From Candidatus Absconditabacterales bacterium (GTDB lineage Bacteria; Patescibacteriota; Gracilibacteria; Absconditabacterales; Absconditicoccaceae): 49,709 nt of DNA. Positions within the stretch are counted from its first letter, which is position 1. Each line of letters opens with the position of its first letter. Below are positions 31,343-43,112 of the stretch, piece after piece. The notes beneath the pieces were generated by a model. That model was not told the DNA's origin. It saw only the letters and a program-made list of their open reading frames with translations, and made no database searches. The DNA lies in the NCBI GenBank assembly GCA_023228925.1, contig JALOAF010000004.1:1-49709 (forward strand), given 5' to 3'. Both the position numbers and the translations under genes were made by a program.

Positions 31343-32326
31343 ATGTTTTTTGTGATTTTAACTTTTTTGGCTTGAATCTTATTATTTTTTGTTTACTTGT
31401 TTCCTCAATTTTATTTTAGTGAATTAGTTCTAAGCTTTTTACCACATATTGTTCTTTTTACATTAAGTGTTTTTGCGGTTCAATTTGTTTTATTAAAAAA
31501 CAAGAAGATTTGAATTTATGCTAAATTTTCTTCTTTGTTTATTTTACTATTTGGTGTTTTGTTTTTTCTTTATTCCAAAGAATACAATAATTTCTATTGT
31601 TGACTATGATTTGATTATGATTTACAATCGGATGAATCAACAGGAATAAATATTTTATATTCAAATATTTTATATAAAAATTATAATTATACTGGCCTCT
31701 TGGATTGGATAAATAAATATGATGCTGATATAGTTTTGATGGTAGAATTTACTGATGAACATTATCAAAATATGAAGGAAAATTTACATGATAAATATCC
31801 TTTTTCTGCTCGCACTAGTTGGTCACAAAAATATTTTTGAAATGTTGTTTTTAGTAAATATCCAATTGATAATTTAACTAACAATGTAGATCAATGAACA
31901 TGGAGATATTCTCACTTTCAATTGGAACAAAATGAGCAAAATTATTATTTTTATTTGTTGCATACAAGTTCTCCTGTGTCTTATAAGTTTTTTAAGATGA
32001 GAAATAAACAATTTGAAATACTGGTAAATGATTTTGATAAGCATGATTTAGAACAATCAGAAAATAATCATATAATGGTTTTATGAGATTTAAATGCTTC
32101 TCCTTGGTCTTTTTACTACAAAAAGTTGGAACAAGCAATGTTTGGATTTAAAAATATGACTAAAAACTTTACAATCCTATTTACTTGGAGAATTAAATCA
32201 TTAGCTTTTATTACATCTCATATTGATCATGTATTTATAGACAATGATTCTCTAGTATCCAACATTACTAGATTAAAAACTCCATACTCAGATCATAGAT
32301 GATTTTTTATAGAAAATTTTAGATAA
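31343..32326 (+). CDS. membrane-anchored endonuclease/exonuclease/phosphatase-fold protein
   Basis: 327 residues. Two or three membrane helices at 1-70, then an EEP (DNase I-like) domain: a strand NILYSNILY, DIVLMVEFTDE (metal-binding Glu), LGDLNASPWS (Asp/Asn site), SHIDHVF and the terminal SDHRGFF, the catalytic Asp-His pair. Such membrane EEP proteins may act outside the membrane on DNA, nucleotides or lipids. Substrate unknown. TGG and AGA are used at the ordinary Trp and Arg sites. Confidence 0.8.
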
Positions 32327-32340
32327 CTTAGTCTTTTGAA

Positions 32341-32535
32341 ATGTTTCAATTTATTTGGGATTTTATTCGTTATCCATTTGATAAAGATAAAGAAAAAAAT
32401 AAATTTTCTAATTTTTTGAATTTAACTTTAAAAGACTATCCTGCTTTTTTACGGTCTAAACCTACTTGGCAAAGAATTATAGTTTCTCCACTTTTGTTTG
32501 TTGCAAAAATTTTTCAGAAAAAAAAACAAGAATAA
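32341..32535 (+). CDS. 64-residue protein, function unknown
   Basis: MFQFIWDFIRYPFDKDKEKN, then KPTWQRIIVSPLLFVAKIF and a basic tail KKKQE. It starts 15 bases after the EEP gene, on the same strand and probably in the same transcript. A membrane-associated amphipathic helix is likely. No family recognised. It contains a CGG codon that could be Trp. Confidence 0.55.
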   Translation: MFQFIWDFIRYPFDKDKEKNKFSNFLNLTLKDYPAFLRSKPTWQRIIVSPLLFVAKIFQKKKQE

Positions 32536-32631
32536 TTTTATCTTTGTATTAATTCTTGTTTCTTTAAAAATAATTTCAATTTTTTTTATTTTTTATAAAA
32601 CTTTGATTTAAATTAGAGTTTTTGATGTTTA

Positions 32632-34038
<1,407 letters not shown>

Positions 34039-34065
34039 ATTGATAAATAAAGAGATAAATAAATA

Positions 34066-34980
34066 TTATAATGAACCACTAACGATTTCTGATATTTCTT
34101 GAGTAATTCTTTGTTGACGAGTTTTATTGTATAATATTTGTAATCAGTCAACGATTTCTCAACAATTATCTTTTGCACTTTTCATTGCGATCATACGAGA
34201 AGCTTGCTCTGATGCTTTGTTGTTTAATACAGCATAATAAACTATGTTTTGTACAATTTTTTCTATTAAGGATTTTGCAAATTCTTTTGGACTTGGTTCT
34301 AATATTAGTTGGTCATGTGGAAGCGGAGCTACATTATTCAAACTAATATCAATTCATTCTAAAAACGAATCAAAGCTTTCTTGGTCTAATGGGTATAATT
34401 TAAATCTCAATGGTACTTGTGTGATTATATTTTTAAAATAATTGAAATATATTTTAATTTTTGCATATTTTTGATCTTTTAAAGATTGTTTAATAAAAAC
34501 AAATAAGCTATTTAAATCACTTTCTGTAAAAGTATCTTTTATGTGAACGGTACCTACAACATTCCATCAAGCTCAAACAAAAAAGTCTAATCACTTTTTT
34601 CATATAATAAAAAGATCTACATTTTCTTTTACTCATTCTTGTCCATATTTTTCATTGAGATGTCTTATAAGTTTGGAGTTCATAGAACCACAGAGGCCTT
34701 TGTCAGTAGTAACCAGTATTATCAACCTCCTTCCAAAAATATTTTCAGTTTGTTCTTTAATTATAGTCTCATTTAGTTTATTTTGTTCATCAAAAATATC
34801 TACTTTGTCTTTTATAGTGTTTAATACTCAAAGAAAGTGATTTATAAAATTACCAAAATTTGTGGTTTGTTGTTTTACTTTTTGTAATTTAACAGTAGAA
34901 ACTATCTCCAATGCTTTTATTATTTTTTGGAGATTGTTTATAGATTTTATCTTAGTTTTAATTAATTTGGTATTAGCCAT
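34066..34980 (-). CDS. atpG: ATP synthase F1 gamma subunit
   Basis: Central rotor shaft. 304 residues with the two long terminal helices: MANTKLIKTKIKSINNLQKI and, at the end, SAKDNCGEIVDGLQILYNKT then RQQRITQEISEIVSGSL (family: NKARQ..IT.EI.EIV.GA). The middle Rossmann-like part contains VTTDKGLCGSMN. Its ATG overlaps the stop of the operon's epsilon gene by 8 bases, so the two are coupled. Confidence 0.93.
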
Positions 34981-35425
34981 GTCTCATCTTTTTTAGACGT
35001 AAATCAGCTGTAAGTTTTTGTAGAGCTAAATATGATTTTTCGATACTTTCAATATCTCATTTTAATCTAATTTCTTGAATGTCTTTTTCTAATTGTTTTT
35101 TCATTGCTTCCAAAGTTTCTTCATCTGTTTCAGGGTTTGCAGTAATGTCAGAAACCAATACAACTAAATCAGTTCAATCAACGTACAAAGTTCATCATCA
35201 TATAGACAAATGTATTTGTTCATCTTGAAATAAAAAATCAGCTTTTTTTAGAAGATTTTCTTGTTTTTCTTTTGGAACAAAACTTAGTATCCCAGGTTGC
35301 ACTATACTTCATAATGGAGCATGTTGTGGTAATACTGTAATGATACCAAGATCTGTTGGAATTGTAACCTTTTCCACTTCTCATTCAAAAATTGTTTCTT
35401 GAGGTGATACTAATGTAAGAAGCAT
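34973..35425 (-). CDS. atpC: ATP synthase F1 epsilon subunit (in operon, unusual position)
   Basis: 150 residues. Beta-sandwich with TLVSPQETIFEGEVEKVTIP, LGIITVLPQHAPLGSIVQPG (canonical HAPL), then a two-helix C-terminal segment. It sits between alpha (23-base gap) and gamma (overlap), whereas atpC is normally last, after beta. A second, diverged epsilon gene lies at 21166-21606. Start ATG 35425 begins MLLTLVSP. Confidence 0.9.
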
Positions 35426-35448
35426 AAAATCATATATAAAGCTAAAAC

Positions 35449-36957
35449 TTATTGTATATTTATTTCTTTTAAGCTAATGGATATTAAATCTTTAATTCAG
35501 TTTTCTATTTCTTCATTCAAAGTTTGTTTGTGTGTAATATTTTCGTTTAAAGATTTGTGTGTTGTGTCAAGCTTATTGTACAACATTTGTTCAAATTTTA
35601 ACACTTTATCTATATCAAGACTATCCATATATCCATGAATACCTGCATAAACAAAGACTGCTTGTTTATTGAAAGGTATGGGAGTATTGTTTGTTTGTTT
35701 TAACATCTCAATTAATCTTTTCCCCTTTTCAATCTTATTTTGTGTGTTAGCATCCAAATCTGATGCAAATTGAGCAAAACTAGCTAATTCTCTGAATGTT
35801 GCTAATTCCAATCTAAGTGTACCAGCCACTTTTTTCATTATATTTGTTTGAGCTGCTCATCATACACGAGAAACAGACAATCAAACATCAATAGCAGGTC
35901 TGATACCGGAATTGAATAGTTCTGTTTCTAAAAATATTTGTCAATCAGTAATTGAAATAACGTTTGTTGGAATATATGCGGACACATCTGAGTCTAAAGT
36001 TTCAATGATTGGTAAAGCTGTCAGACTTCCTCCACCATAATCTTCATTTAATTTAGCTGCTCTTTCTAATAATTTTGAATGCAGATAAAATACATCTCCA
36101 GGATAAGCTTCTCTTCCAGGAGGTCTTCTTAAAAGTAATGAAACTTCTCTATATGCAACAGCATGTTTACTTAAATCATCATAGACAATAAGCGCATCTT
36201 CTCACTTTTCCATAAAATACTCTCACATGGCACATCCTACATAAGGAGCAATATATTGCATTACAGAAGGTGAGTTAGCTGGAGCACTTATCACAATAGT
36301 ATAATCCATAGCTCATTTTTCTTTGAACATTTCTACTATTTTTCTTACTTTACTTTCTTTTTGTCCTATAGCAACATAGATACATTTTACGTTTTTTCAT
36401 TTTTGATGTAAAATAGTATCAGTAGCAATGGTGGTTTTTCCAGTTTGTCTATTTCAAATAATCAACTCTCTTTGTCATCTTCCGATAGGCACCATGGTAT
36501 CTATCGCCTTGATTCCGGTTTCTAGTGGAGTATTTACCGATTTTCTTGTAATAACTCAAGGAGCAATTTTTTCTACAGGAAAAAAGTTTTTTGCTTCAAT
36601 TTTTCAGTCACCATCAATAGGATTTCCCAAAGCATCTAGTACTCTTCATAAGTATTCTTCTCCAACTCAAACACTTAAAACTCTACCAAGAGCTTTAACA
36701 GTACTACCCTGTCCCAATCATTCTGTTGTCCCAAGAACTAATATTCAAATGGTATCTGGAGAAAGATCTAAAACTAATCATTTTGTTCAGTTTTCAAACT
36801 CTACAATTTCTGAAAACATAGCGTCTTCCAGCCCTATAACTGTAGCAACTCCGTCTTTTAGTTCTAAAATTTCTCATTTTTTTGAAAACTCTTCATTGAT
36901 ACTTTTTTCATTGATATCGTTTTCAATTTTTTTGAGAATATCTGATACTATATCCAT
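35449..36957 (-). CDS. atpA: ATP synthase F1 alpha subunit
   Basis: 502 residues, normal length. P-loop [26 protein letters not shown] segment ([10 protein letters not shown]), [20 protein letters not shown] and [15 protein letters not shown], and RPAIDVGLSVSRVGGAAQ, the alpha-specific segment carrying the arginine finger. 24 bases after delta. Confidence 0.97.
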
Positions 36958-36981
36958 AATAAACAATGATAATAAAATAAA

Positions 36982-37440
36982 TTATTGTAACAAAATATTT
37001 AAGTCTGAATCTATATTTCTTTTGTATTGATAACCATCACCCTTTAGGTCTATTCCCAATTGTGTTTGACTATCATTTTGTAGTGTATATTCTTTAAATT
37101 CTGCTTTTAAAAAGTCGTTAATTTTATTGTAAACCTTTTGTTGAGATTTATTGGGGCTTTGTAATGTAAATTTTATAGAAAAATCTTTTTTTTCTAATTC
37201 TTTTTCTATTGCCTTTAAATGCTTTTTATCCCAAAGTCCATTTTTTCAAAGAAACTCTATAAGCTCTCATAATGAAGGATCTATTTTGCTGATTAGATTT
37301 TTATAAGAATTCAAAAAAATATTTTTATTATATTTTTTGATCAAAACATTTACCACTTTTATATAAACAAAAAAATTTGGATCTTTTTGTAAAAGTGGCA
37401 AATGTTTATCCATAAATATTTTAAATGACAAATTTGACAT
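36982..37440 (-). CDS. atpH: ATP synthase F1 delta subunit
   Basis: 152 residues, shorter than the usual about 175. Weakly conserved overall, assigned by its place between b and alpha and by the terminal GIDLKGDGYQYKRNIDSDLN, matching the delta GG..I..G....D.S pattern. It connects the peripheral stalk to alpha3beta3. Confidence 0.82.
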
Positions 37441-37449
37441 AAAAATATA

Positions 37450-37941
37450 TTACTTTTTTAAATCATTGATCAAACTATCAAGATATTTATCTTGAAGATC
37501 TTCATCGTTTTGTAGAATTTTTTTTACAAGTAATTTACTTGTGCTTTTTAGTGATGTAGATCGGTTATTTGCAAGTTCTTCTTCAATTTTTTTTGCTTCT
37601 TTATGAGCTTCTGCTAAAATATTTTTAGCTTTTTGTTCTCATTCTTTTAAGATAGTTGCACTACGCTCTTTTGATAAAAGCTCTCATTCTTCTAAAATTG
37701 CTTCTGAATGTTTTTTAGCATCTGAAAGAATTTCTCTGGACTTATTTTCTGCTGATTCTATAATATTTTTGTATTCTTGATCAGCATTTTTAAGCTTTTC
37801 TATTAATGCTTTTCTTTGTTCTAAGGATTTACTAAGCTTGTCGCCTAAAAAAAACTTAAAAAACAAAAAAAAGATAACTAAGTTTACAACTTGAATTAAA
37901 ACATTGAAAATAACATTTGTTGATGAAAGAGATTCTCCCAT
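37450..37941 (-). CDS. atpF: ATP synthase F0 b subunit
   Basis: 163 residues: N-terminal membrane helix (about 10-30, NVLIQVVNLVIFFLFFKFFL), then a long charged coiled coil (LEQRKALIEKLKNADQEYKN), the peripheral stalk. It starts 2 bases after the c-subunit stop, consistent with coupled translation. Confidence 0.92.
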
Positions 37942-37943
37942 TT

Positions 37944-38162
37944 CTAGTTACTTATAATCATAAAAGCAATTACGAATCAGTAAATCGCTACTGCTTCGGT
38001 CAAAGCTAAAGCTAGAATAGCTGGTACAAAAAATGCTTTAGATCCTTCAGGATTTCTTCCTAAAGATTCTAGCCAAACTTTTCCAATAAGTCCTAATGAT
38101 ACTGTAGCACCTACTCAAGTAACTCCAATAGTTAGTGCAGCTGCAAAGTGTTGTAACGTCAT
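37944..38162 (-). CDS. atpE: ATP synthase F0 c subunit
   Basis: 72 residues forming two membrane helices with the loop LGRNPEG (canonical RNP). The ion-binding glutamate lies in LALTEAVAIYGFVIAFMI. The first helix lacks the Gln and the second lacks the Ser/Thr after Glu that mark sodium-binding rings, so a proton-translocating ring is the better call. Confidence 0.94.
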
Positions 38163-38187
38163 CTGATAATTAATAATAAATATAAAA

Positions 38188-38973
38188 TTAATGTGTCTGA
38201 GCTATTTTAAAATACACTAATACAAGCATAGTAAACACAAAAGCTTGTAAAAATCCAACAAAAAGTTCAAAAAGTACTACTATCAATGGTAATATTGCAG
38301 GAGTAGTAAAAATTGCATTTGCGGCCATTACAATCAATCATAATAATACCATACCAGCAAGGATATTTCAGAATAATCTCAGCGATAAAGAAAGCATTTT
38401 AGATAGCTCTCAAGCAGTTTCTATAATTCACATAAATAGTCACAATATGATATCTCATATTTTTCAAAAAAATGTTCATACACTATTTACTTTTGGAACC
38501 AAACCAAGTCATCTATAACCAAAATATTTTTCTACATATTTAAATCAGTGAACTTTAAATCCATATATTATAGATGCAACTACAGCTATTCCAGCTAAGG
38601 TTAGGTTGAAAAAAATATCTGTAGATACTGGTCTAAAATATGAATGTGAGTTTGGTATTACAAGCACAAAAAGATCTCATATTAATCAAAAAACATTACA
38701 CCATAATATATATACAAATATGAATGTCACTATTTTGATCACTCCATAAGATAGATCTTCTCATAGATCAGCAAAAAAATCCATTATTCATTCCAATCAT
38801 GTATCTACAAGATTTACAAATTTATTGTGAGGGTTTTTCTTTTTAAAAAAAAAATAAGTTAAAGAAAATATGATAAATAGTATAGTTCATATTGTAGATG
38901 CTATCAATGTTTGTGAGATAGCAAATGGTCAAATTATATCTACATATTCTGGTAAAAAACTAATCGCATCCAT
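38188..38973 (-). CDS. atpB: ATP synthase F0 a subunit
   Basis: 261 residues, five or six membrane helices. The essential arginine is in SLSLRLFGNILAGM, followed by FVGFLQAFVFTML. It forms the proton half-channels against the c ring. First gene of the operon. A UGA-rich N-terminal part is typical here. Confidence 0.95.
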
Positions 38974-39030
38974 ATATTATCTGGTGTTTTGATCGAATAA
39001 AAAAAATCAAATTTAATTTCATCCAAGAAC

Positions 39031-39058
39031 TATATATAAATCTATTTTTATATTTCAA
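39031..39058 (-). promoter_or_regulatory. candidate atp operon promoter
   Basis: On the minus strand TTGAAA (plus 39053-39058) and TATATA (plus 39031-39036), 16 bases apart, about 58 bases before the atpB start. A plausible housekeeping promoter; consensus-based only. Confidence 0.45.
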
Positions 39059-39211
39059 GAGAAAAGATTTTTTTTGAAATTATTATGTTAAAAACTATTG
39101 GTAAATTTTATTTTAAGCCTTAGTGTAAGCAATTAAAACCATTGTTGTTGTATTTTTTAGATTTTTAAAATCTTATAAAATTATTAATGAACCCTAAGAT
39201 CTTGTTTTTTA

Positions 39212-40282
39212 TTAGAGATTTTTTCAACAAACAAAGCCACTACTTCGTGCTCGTTGTAAATTAAATCACCCACTTTCTCATATAATATCCAAAGTTTCTC
39301 CAATGAAATAGAGATTTTTTATCTTTTTTGATTCAAAGTTATTGTTTATTTCATCTAAAGAAACACCTCCACTACTGACTTTTGCTTCATCTAATGACCT
39401 AAAACTTGTTAACTCTATTGTTGTTTCATTATTTAAATTTAATATGTTTGATTTTTGTAATTTTTTTGTGATTTGTGCTTTTTCCAAAGAAAGTTTTATA
39501 TAAATTTCTTTTATATTTCAAGCTGTTTTTGCCAAATGTTCTCATATAGCTGCACTAACATTAAAAATAGCTGGTCAAGACAAACCCCAATGTGTAAATA
39601 AAATGTTTCATATAGTTTCATAAAATAACTTATTTTTATCAAAAACTTTTATTTTTCACAAAACACTTGAGCCAGAGAGATTAGAAAATCAGTTTTTTGT
39701 TTCTATACCACATAAGGCTGGAAAAGTTTTGATTGTTTTTATTCATAATTTTTTAGCTAAATCTATTCCAAACCCCGTTGTTCATGTTTTTGGAAAAGAA
39801 ACTCATCAGCTTGCTATCACAAGTTTTTTACATTTACAAACTTCATCTTTTGTTTGTATAAAAAAAACTTCATCTGTTTTTTTTACATTTACAACATTTT
39901 GATTTGTTTGTATTTTTGTTTTGTTTTCTTTTGCTTTTTTTATTAAAAATTCCAATAAATCTTTTGATTTTTCAGATTCTAAAATCAATCTTTCATTGTT
40001 TTCTTCTTTGTATTTTATTCAATTTTCTGTTAAGAAATTTATGAAATCATGGTTATTGAATTTATGAAATATTGATGGAAGTGTTTTTTTATTTTGTCAA
40101 AAATATTTGTCAGGAGAAATATTGGTATTTGAAAAATTACATCTCCCTCAGCCAGACAGAAGTATTTTAGTTCATAATTGATTTTGTTTTTCTAAAATTA
40201 GTTTTTTATATTTTTTTGGAGAATTTATAGCACAAAAAAGTCCACTAGCACCCCCTCATATTATAATTAAATCAAATTCCAT
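39212..40282 (-). CDS. FAD-dependent oxidoreductase, HI0933/BaiN-like
   Basis: 356 residues. FAD fingerprint IIIGGGASGLFCAI at the N-terminus, LSGGGRCNFSNTN, then GGVSFPKTGTTGFG, FTHWGLSGPAIFN, VSSGGVSLDEI and YFIGETLDIIGEGGGFNLQ-W-A-W-SSG. In this last motif two CGA codons (plus 39251-39253 and 39245-39247) fall on the family's WAWSSG tryptophans. Physiological substrate of this family is mostly unknown. The gene stands alone downstream of rarA. Confidence 0.88.
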
Positions 40283-40397
40283 TTTTTAATTTATTAACTT
40301 AAAACTATTTATAACATGTGTTTATTAAGCAATGCTATTGATTAAAACAAATGTTACTTACTATTTCATAATGATAAAGTTTTACTGTTTTAATACA

Positions 40398-41588
40398 TTA
40401 TTCTCATTTAAAGAAAGTTTTTCACTTTATTTTATCTGGCAAATATTGCTGTTTTATTTGTGAATTTTTGTAATCGTGTGGATATTTATATTCAGCTCAA
40501 TATCACAACTCTTCTGTAAATTGGCTTGTAGCGTTTCTTAAATGGATTGGTACTTCTAAATCTCAGTACTCCTCTACTGCTATTCTTGTAGATTGCATAC
40601 TTTTGTAAATAGAATTTGATTTTGTTGATTTAGCTAAATAAATTGCTCAATGAAAAAGAGCAAATTCTGCTTCTGGAAGTCAAATTTTTTGTACTGAATC
40701 AAACACTTGATTGGCAATCAATAATGCATTTGAATTTGCTAATCAAATATCTTCACTAGCAAAAATTATCATTCTTCTAGCAATAAATAAAGGATCTTCT
40801 CATGCTTTTATCATTCTTTGTAACCAATATATGCTAGCATCAACATCGCTACCACGCATTGATTTAATAAAAGCTGATATTATATTGTAATGTTCATCGC
40901 CATCTCTGTCGTAATAAATATTTTTTTGAGTGTTTTTTTGTATGTCATCTAAAATTAATTCTCATTTTCATTTGTGCAATATACTTGCTTCTAGTATATT
41001 TATTCAAGTTCTGAGATCTCCATTTGCTAATTTGGAAATCATTTGTAAAGCCTCATCGTTTATTTTTATATTTGGATATTTTTTGTAAACTTTCTCTAAA
41101 TTGTTTTTTATAAAATCAAATATTTCCTCTTTTTCTAATTGTTTGAAAACAAAAGTTCTAGATCTGGATAATAATGCATTGTTTATAGAAAATCATGGAT
41201 TTTCTGTGGTTGCTCATATCAATGTAATAACTCCTTTTTCTACAAATGGCAAAAGTGTGTCTTGTTGGGCCTTATTCCATCTATGTATTTCATCTAAAAA
41301 CACAATTGAGTTTTTTGCAAAATTAAAATTTATTTCTGCTTGTTTGATTATATTTTTTAGATCATCTTTTTTGCTTGTAACTCCAGATAATTCTCGAAAC
41401 TGAGCATCCATTCTTTTGGCAATAATTCTAGCTAATGTAGTTTTTCAAGTTCCAGCTGGTCACCAAAAAAGCATAGAAGGAATATATTTGCTATTTAAAA
41501 AACTAGAAATTGGAGAAATAATTTCTTTTTGTCAGGCAAAGTCTTCTATTTTATTTGGTCTTAAAATACTTGATAGTGGTTCCAGCAT
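40398..41588 (-). CDS. rarA: replication-associated recombination protein RarA (MgsA)
   Basis: AAA ATPase related to clamp loaders, working at stalled forks. 396 residues: [18 protein letters not shown], Walker [30 protein letters not shown] (family signature), [18 protein letters not shown], and the C-terminal tetramerisation region with [19 protein letters not shown] is used at the Walker glycines. Confidence 0.95.
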
Positions 41589-41635
41589 TTTATATATTTT
41601 AAATAAAGTATTTTTAGTTTATAAAAATTAAACAA

Positions 41636-41660
41636 AAAATCCAGCCTTGCTAGATTTTAT
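41636..41660. terminator. terminator-like hairpin upstream of rarA
   Basis: AAAATCCAGC-CTT-GCTAGATTTT, between tig and rarA (both minus), so it would end the tig transcript. Confidence 0.55.
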
Positions 41661-41720
41661 GTTTTTATAGTTAAATGAAAAATTAAACTCGTGTAGTTAT
41701 TTGTTTTGGATTAGCATTAG

Positions 41721-42911
41721 TTAGCCCATAATTTTATCATAAAGTTTTTTCTCTACTTCCAATTGTCATCATTTTTGTCGATCTACATCTATTTTCAATT
41801 CTTCTGTGATTTTTTGTAAAATAAAGAATTTTTCTAAACTATCTTGTGCGGCTTTTGATATATCTTCTACAAATTCTTTTGATTTTTCGTCTCATAATTG
41901 TTTGAAATATTCTGTTAGCTTTTCTTGACCACCAAATCTTTGTTCTAAACTACTTATTCTAGATTGAAATTCTTGATGAATTAGTGTTTGAGGTATGATG
42001 ATTTTCATGCTTTTATCTCTAATATTGTTTATATACTCTTCAATATTTCTTACTAATTCAGAATCTTGTTTTTGTTTTTCTATTTCAGCTTTGATATAAT
42101 CTTTTAGTTGAGCTTCATCTGTTACTTCTTTTTGATCTGGAAAGAGTTTTTGGATATTTTCTTTTGTAAATTCTGCTAAAACAATTTGTTTGATATCTTT
42201 GATGCTAACTTTAATTTTTGCTGGTACTTGTTCTGATTTTCTTTTATGGAAAGTATGTGGTAAATCTTTTTCTTTGTAGTCTAATTCAAGGTCTTTGTCT
42301 TTTTGTTTTCATATAAAAATGTCGTAGAATTTAGATTCTGCGAATTCTTGTTCTCAAACATAAACTGTGCCAGTTTCTAGGGATTTTCATTCTTTATCTA
42401 AAAAGTCTAATGAAACTTTTGAAACGGTATCTTTTTCTACTTTGTCCGTATCTTTGTATTCTGCATAATTTTTTTTCAAATTTATCAAAGAATCTTCAAC
42501 TTCTTTTTCAGTAGCTTTAGTTTCCATTTTTCCCATTTTTAAAGATTTTCGTTTGTCGTCCAAAATCTGAACTTCAGGATAAACATCTAGTTTTACACTT
42601 ACCTTTTTTTCTTTATCATCCTCTTGTAAATCATAAGGTTCTCAAATAAATTTTATTTTTGGATTTTCATGCAAAACTTCATGTAATCATTTGTTTATTA
42701 AGTATTCGTATGTTCCCATTTTTATATATTCTGGATTTAGTTTTTCTTCAATTAAATTGATAGGAGCATGACCATCTCTAAATCAAGGAATTTTTACATC
42801 TTTCCCTAAAACTTTTATAGTTTCTTTTTGAGCATTTTCTTTTTCTTCATCTGTAAATATTACCTGGATCTCGTAATTTGAATCTTCTAGTTTTATTAGT
42901 TTTTTTTCCAT
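41721..42911 (-). CDS. tig: trigger factor
   Basis: Ribosome-bound chaperone and prolyl isomerase. 396 residues, a little shorter than most. The N-terminal ribosome-binding loop has KIPGFRDGHAP (family GFRxGKxP), the PPIase-like middle includes DFLDKEGKSLETG, and the long helical C-terminus completes the substrate cradle. Stop TAA follows a UAUGGGC end. Confidence 0.92.
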
Positions 42912-43112
42912 AACAAAAAATAAATGAATAAAATTGATTAATTTATAATTAAATAAATCTAATTTGAATTCAAGGAGAAAAAAAATTAAATTTTATGAAT
43001 CTTGTAAGTTTTGTAAAACTTGTAAGTTTATAAAGTGCTTAATTTCTTCTTGAAATAGAAAACAATATTATTACGATGTTTTTAGCAGATTTTTTAGTAT
43101 TTACAAAAGTTT

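Noticed and set aside
36428..37030. 200-residue open frame on the plus strand
   Set aside because: Antisense shadow of atpA, whose motifs are complete on the minus strand.
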